Assembly (NCBI RefSeq): GCF_026626745.1 | Contig: NZ_JAPNJW010000001.1 | Coordinates: 5,912,001 to 5,976,000 of the forward strand | Source: Nannocystis sp. RBIL2 | GTDB taxonomy: Bacteria > Myxococcota_A > Polyangia > Nannocystales > Nannocystaceae | Reading direction: 5' to 3' | DNA: 64,000 bases | Part shown: positions 61,928 through 64,000 of the stretch, piece by piece | Layout of the letters: every line of letters begins with the position of its first letter | Position numbering within the stretch: position 1 is the stretch's first letter | The notes under the pieces: generated by a model | What the model saw: only the letters and a program-made list of their open reading frames with translations | What the model was told of the DNA's origin: nothing | The model's database searches: none | Program-made: the position numbers and the translations under genes

Positions 61928-64000
61928 TCAGTCGACCGGCTTCGCCAGCGGCTTCGTCTCCGCCGGCTCCGGCGCGGCGGCCTCGCCCTCACCCTTGGCC
62001 AGCGACGGCCTCACCGTCGCGGCGCGCTTGCCGGCGGTGGTCGAGGTCGAGGTCGGCCGGGTCCCGTCCGTGGTCTTCGGCGGGTCGTAGCGCTTGTCCC
62101 ACGCCTTCTTCTTGTTGTGGATCCACGGCTTGAACACGCCCTCCTCGAGCAGCGGCAGGCCGTGGCGCTCGCGGATGAAGTTCGGCAGCTGCCCGTGGTC
62201 CGAGGACGCGCACTTGGTGGTGTGCTGCCGCTCCTCGCGGCCGGTGTCGTAGAGCAGCTTCTCGGGCACGTACCAGCCCTGCTTGGCGACGATCTCCGGC
62301 GCCGGCATGCGGTACGAGACCTTGTAGAGCTCGACCTTCTGCGGCATCGCCCCGCGGTGGCTCAGGGCCCACTGGCGGCAGATGAAGCGCGCATACCACT
62401 GCTGGTACCAGTCGCCCTTCCCCGACTCGCCGCCGATGATGCGCCGGTTCATCTTGCGCATGCGGTCGTTCCAGACCCACGGGATCGGCTTGCGCTCGAG
62501 CGCGTAGGTGTCGGTCCGCAGGTCCCAGCGCTCGCCGGTGTCGTCGGTCACGACGGTGCGCATCAGCACGTTGTGGCGCGGGGGGTTGGGCGCGAACATG
62601 CCCCACTGCTGGTCGGTCTGCGTCGCCAGCACCCAGGTCGAGAACGGCTCGCGCGCCTTGATCCGGAACGTCGAGATGCAGTCCTTCTCGGGCAGCTCCC
62701 AGATGGCGATGGCGATGATGTGATAGAGGACCAGCGAGCCGATGAACAGGCGGCCGCCGGGCCCGTACGCCCACGGCGCGATCGTGTGCCCGGTCTGCGG
62801 GTCGATCGCCGGCATGTCGGGCTCGCGCTTGGGCCGGTCGGGCGGCGAGAAGGTCAGGCCGATCTTCGCCAGGTGGCGGTGGATCGCCGGGACCTGGTTG
62901 AGGCAGACCACGAGCAGGAGCGTGCCGGTCGCCGCCAGCTTGTAGTACAGCAGCTGGTCCTTCTCCTGCGTGGTCTCGCCGGTCAGGCTCATCAGCGCCA
63001 CGTAGACGACGATCCCGATCGCCAGGCCGATCAGCTTGAGGACGAAGTGCTTCGTCCCGCGGTGGCCCTGCACGTAGGTGTAGATCGTCATGAAGGACAT
63101 CATGGCGATCAGGGTCCAGGCGAAGTGGAGCCCCAGGTTCGCCCCCGGCGCCGTCTCCTCGCGCCCGAGCACGCTCACCTTGAACCAGGGCACCAGCGGG
63201 CTCGCGTGCAGGACCACGCCGACGATCGCGACCACGAGCAGCCCGTAGAGCACGGTCGGCGGCAGGCGGCGGCCGTCACGGCGGTGATGCGGCAAGGTGC
63301 GATCTTCGGCCGGCAGCGGCGGCTCGCCGCGGCGCACGTCGGCCGGGAGCGGCAGCCACGGGAACGCCTTGGCCAGGCCGCGGCCGAAGAACCTGAGGAT
63401 CCGCCCCGGCTCGTCGCCTTGCAGGAAGAACAGGTACGTCGACATCATGATCGGCGGGAACATGCCGATGTTCATGAGGAGCTGGAGGTTGCCGTGGAAC
63501 ACCAGGCCGCAGGTGAGCCACACCCGCCGGCCCAGGAACCACCGGCAGAACCAGTCGAGGTCGAGCAGGTAGCGCTTGCCGCGGATCTTCACCGTCGGCG
63601 GGCGCCGACCCAGCCACCAGAACAGCCCGCCGATGGCAGCCATCAGCGCGACCCAGCCGATCGCGGTGAAAATCTGCACCCGCTGGGTGGTCCACCAGCT
63701 CTTGGGCAGCTCGACGTGATGGACCGGCAGGGTGATGAGCACCACCGCCAGGCAGCCGAGGCCGAACGCCACCCAGCAGGCGCGCACCGCCCACAGGCGC
63801 CAGCCCTCGAGCCGAGGCAGCTGCTCGCGGATGCCCCAGCGGATGATGGTGCCGAGCACCATCAGGGGGAACAAGGCCTCGAACCAGTGGGTGATCCACG
63901 TGGCCAGGCGGAACATGTTGAGGCCGAGGATGGACGACAGTTCCTGCGGGTAGAACCGGTAGAAGTGGTCCATGTTGAGGGCGTAGTAGAGGGCGTCGCC
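61928..64000 (-). CDS. HTTM-domain membrane protein, 5' end cut by window
   Basis: At least 690 residues of a paralogue of the neighbouring HTTM protein; the frame is open to the window end and begins GDALYYALNMDHFYRFYPQ. Shared segments include TQTDQQWGMFAPNPPRHN and IIGGESGKGDWYQQWYARF, then FIRERHGLPLLEEGVFKPW. It lacks the last helix of its neighbour and ends in a Thr/Ala/Pro-rich tail. Tandem duplication is clear. Function unknown. Confidence 0.85.
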   Translation of the reverse strand, partial: GDALYYALNMDHFYRFYPQELSSILGLNMFRLATWITHWFEALFPLMVLGTIIRWGIREQLPRLEGWRLWAVRACWVAFGLGCLAVVLITLPVHHVELPKSWWTTQRVQIFTAIGWVALMAAIGGLFWWLGRRPPTVKIRGKRYLLDLDWFCRWFLGRRVWLTCGLVFHGNLQLLMNIGMFPPIMMSTYLFFLQGDEPGRILRFFGRGLAKAFPWLPLPADVRRGEPPLPAEDRTLPHHRRDGRRLPPTVLYGLLVVAIVGVVLHASPLVPWFKVSVLGREETAPGANLGLHFAWTLIAMMSFMTIYTYVQGHRGTKHFVLKLIGLAIGIVVYVALMSLTGETTQEKDQLLYYKLAATGTLLLVVCLNQVPAIHRHLAKIGLTFSPPDRPKREPDMPAIDPQTGHTIAPWAYGPGGRLFIGSLVLYHIIAIAIWELPEKDCISTFRIKAREPFSTWVLATQTDQQWGMFAPNPPRHNVLMRTVVTDDTGERWDLRTDTYALERKPIPWVWNDRMRKMNRRIIGGESGKGDWYQQWYARFICRQWALSHRGAMPQKVELYKVSYRMPAPEIVAKQGWYVPEKLLYDTGREERQHTTKCASSDHGQLPNFIRERHGLPLLEEGVFKPWIHNKKKAWDKRYDPPKTTDGTRPTSTSTTAGKRAATVRPSLAKGEGEAAAPEPAETKPLAKPVD

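Overview
The window is about 64 kb of very GC-rich chromosomal DNA with strong G/C third-position bias. Many traits point to a Myxococcota-type bacterium, possibly Nannocystis-like: thirteen predicted lipoproteins, a Ser/Thr kinase fused to TPRs, an FHA-DUF4388 protein, two TonB-dependent receptors, large HTTM membrane proteins and GTG starts. The taxonomic placement is inference; no rRNA or marker gene was compared. No prophage, CRISPR array or intact insertion sequence is visible.

Layout. 1-5 kb: end of a class III aminotransferase, a TlpA-like lipoprotein, an FHA/DUF4388 protein and a Gly-rich lipoprotein. 5-9 kb: glyoxalase II, an RNA cluster on the minus strand (SRP RNA and two tRNA-Ser), a DUF255 thioredoxin-fold protein and a third tRNA-Ser. 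9-18 kb: a 1008-aa TPR protein, an HD phosphohydrolase, a DTW-domain tRNA modifier, a propeller-like lipoprotein and two peptide-type ABC ATPases without permeases. 18-26 kb: a complete Ton module (TonB, ExbB, two ExbD, a 1057-aa receptor, a beta-helix-like lipoprotein and a small lipoprotein), then a PhoB-type regulator. 26-34 kb: an esterase, a UbiA prenyltransferase, the Ser/Thr kinase and hemF. 34-41 kb: a second TonB-dependent receptor, a membrane-anchored PstS-like protein, a histidine kinase/NarL-type regulator pair and a lipoprotein. 41-47 kb: tRNA-Val, folK, cyaY, hemJ, queE and asnS. 47-59 kb: a transposase-like fragment, several lipoproteins, hutF, a protein with two retropepsin-like domains, a YkgJ-type Cys-cluster protein and an SGNH hydrolase. 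59-64 kb: two tandem HTTM paralogues, the second cut by the window edge.

The most unusual signal is a dispersed repeat family built on a strict 14-bp period: a near-palindrome close to GGACATGTCC followed by four variable bases. At least fifteen arrays of 2 to 11 units occur, mostly between genes, and units stay in 14-bp register even where sequence has decayed. Several genes take their start codon, stop codon, signal peptide or N-terminus from repeat units. A second pattern is partial tandem duplication of gene ends into the adjacent intergenic space: the folK start, the 3' end of the gene at 48.6 kb and the 5' end of the lipoprotein gene at 50 kb.
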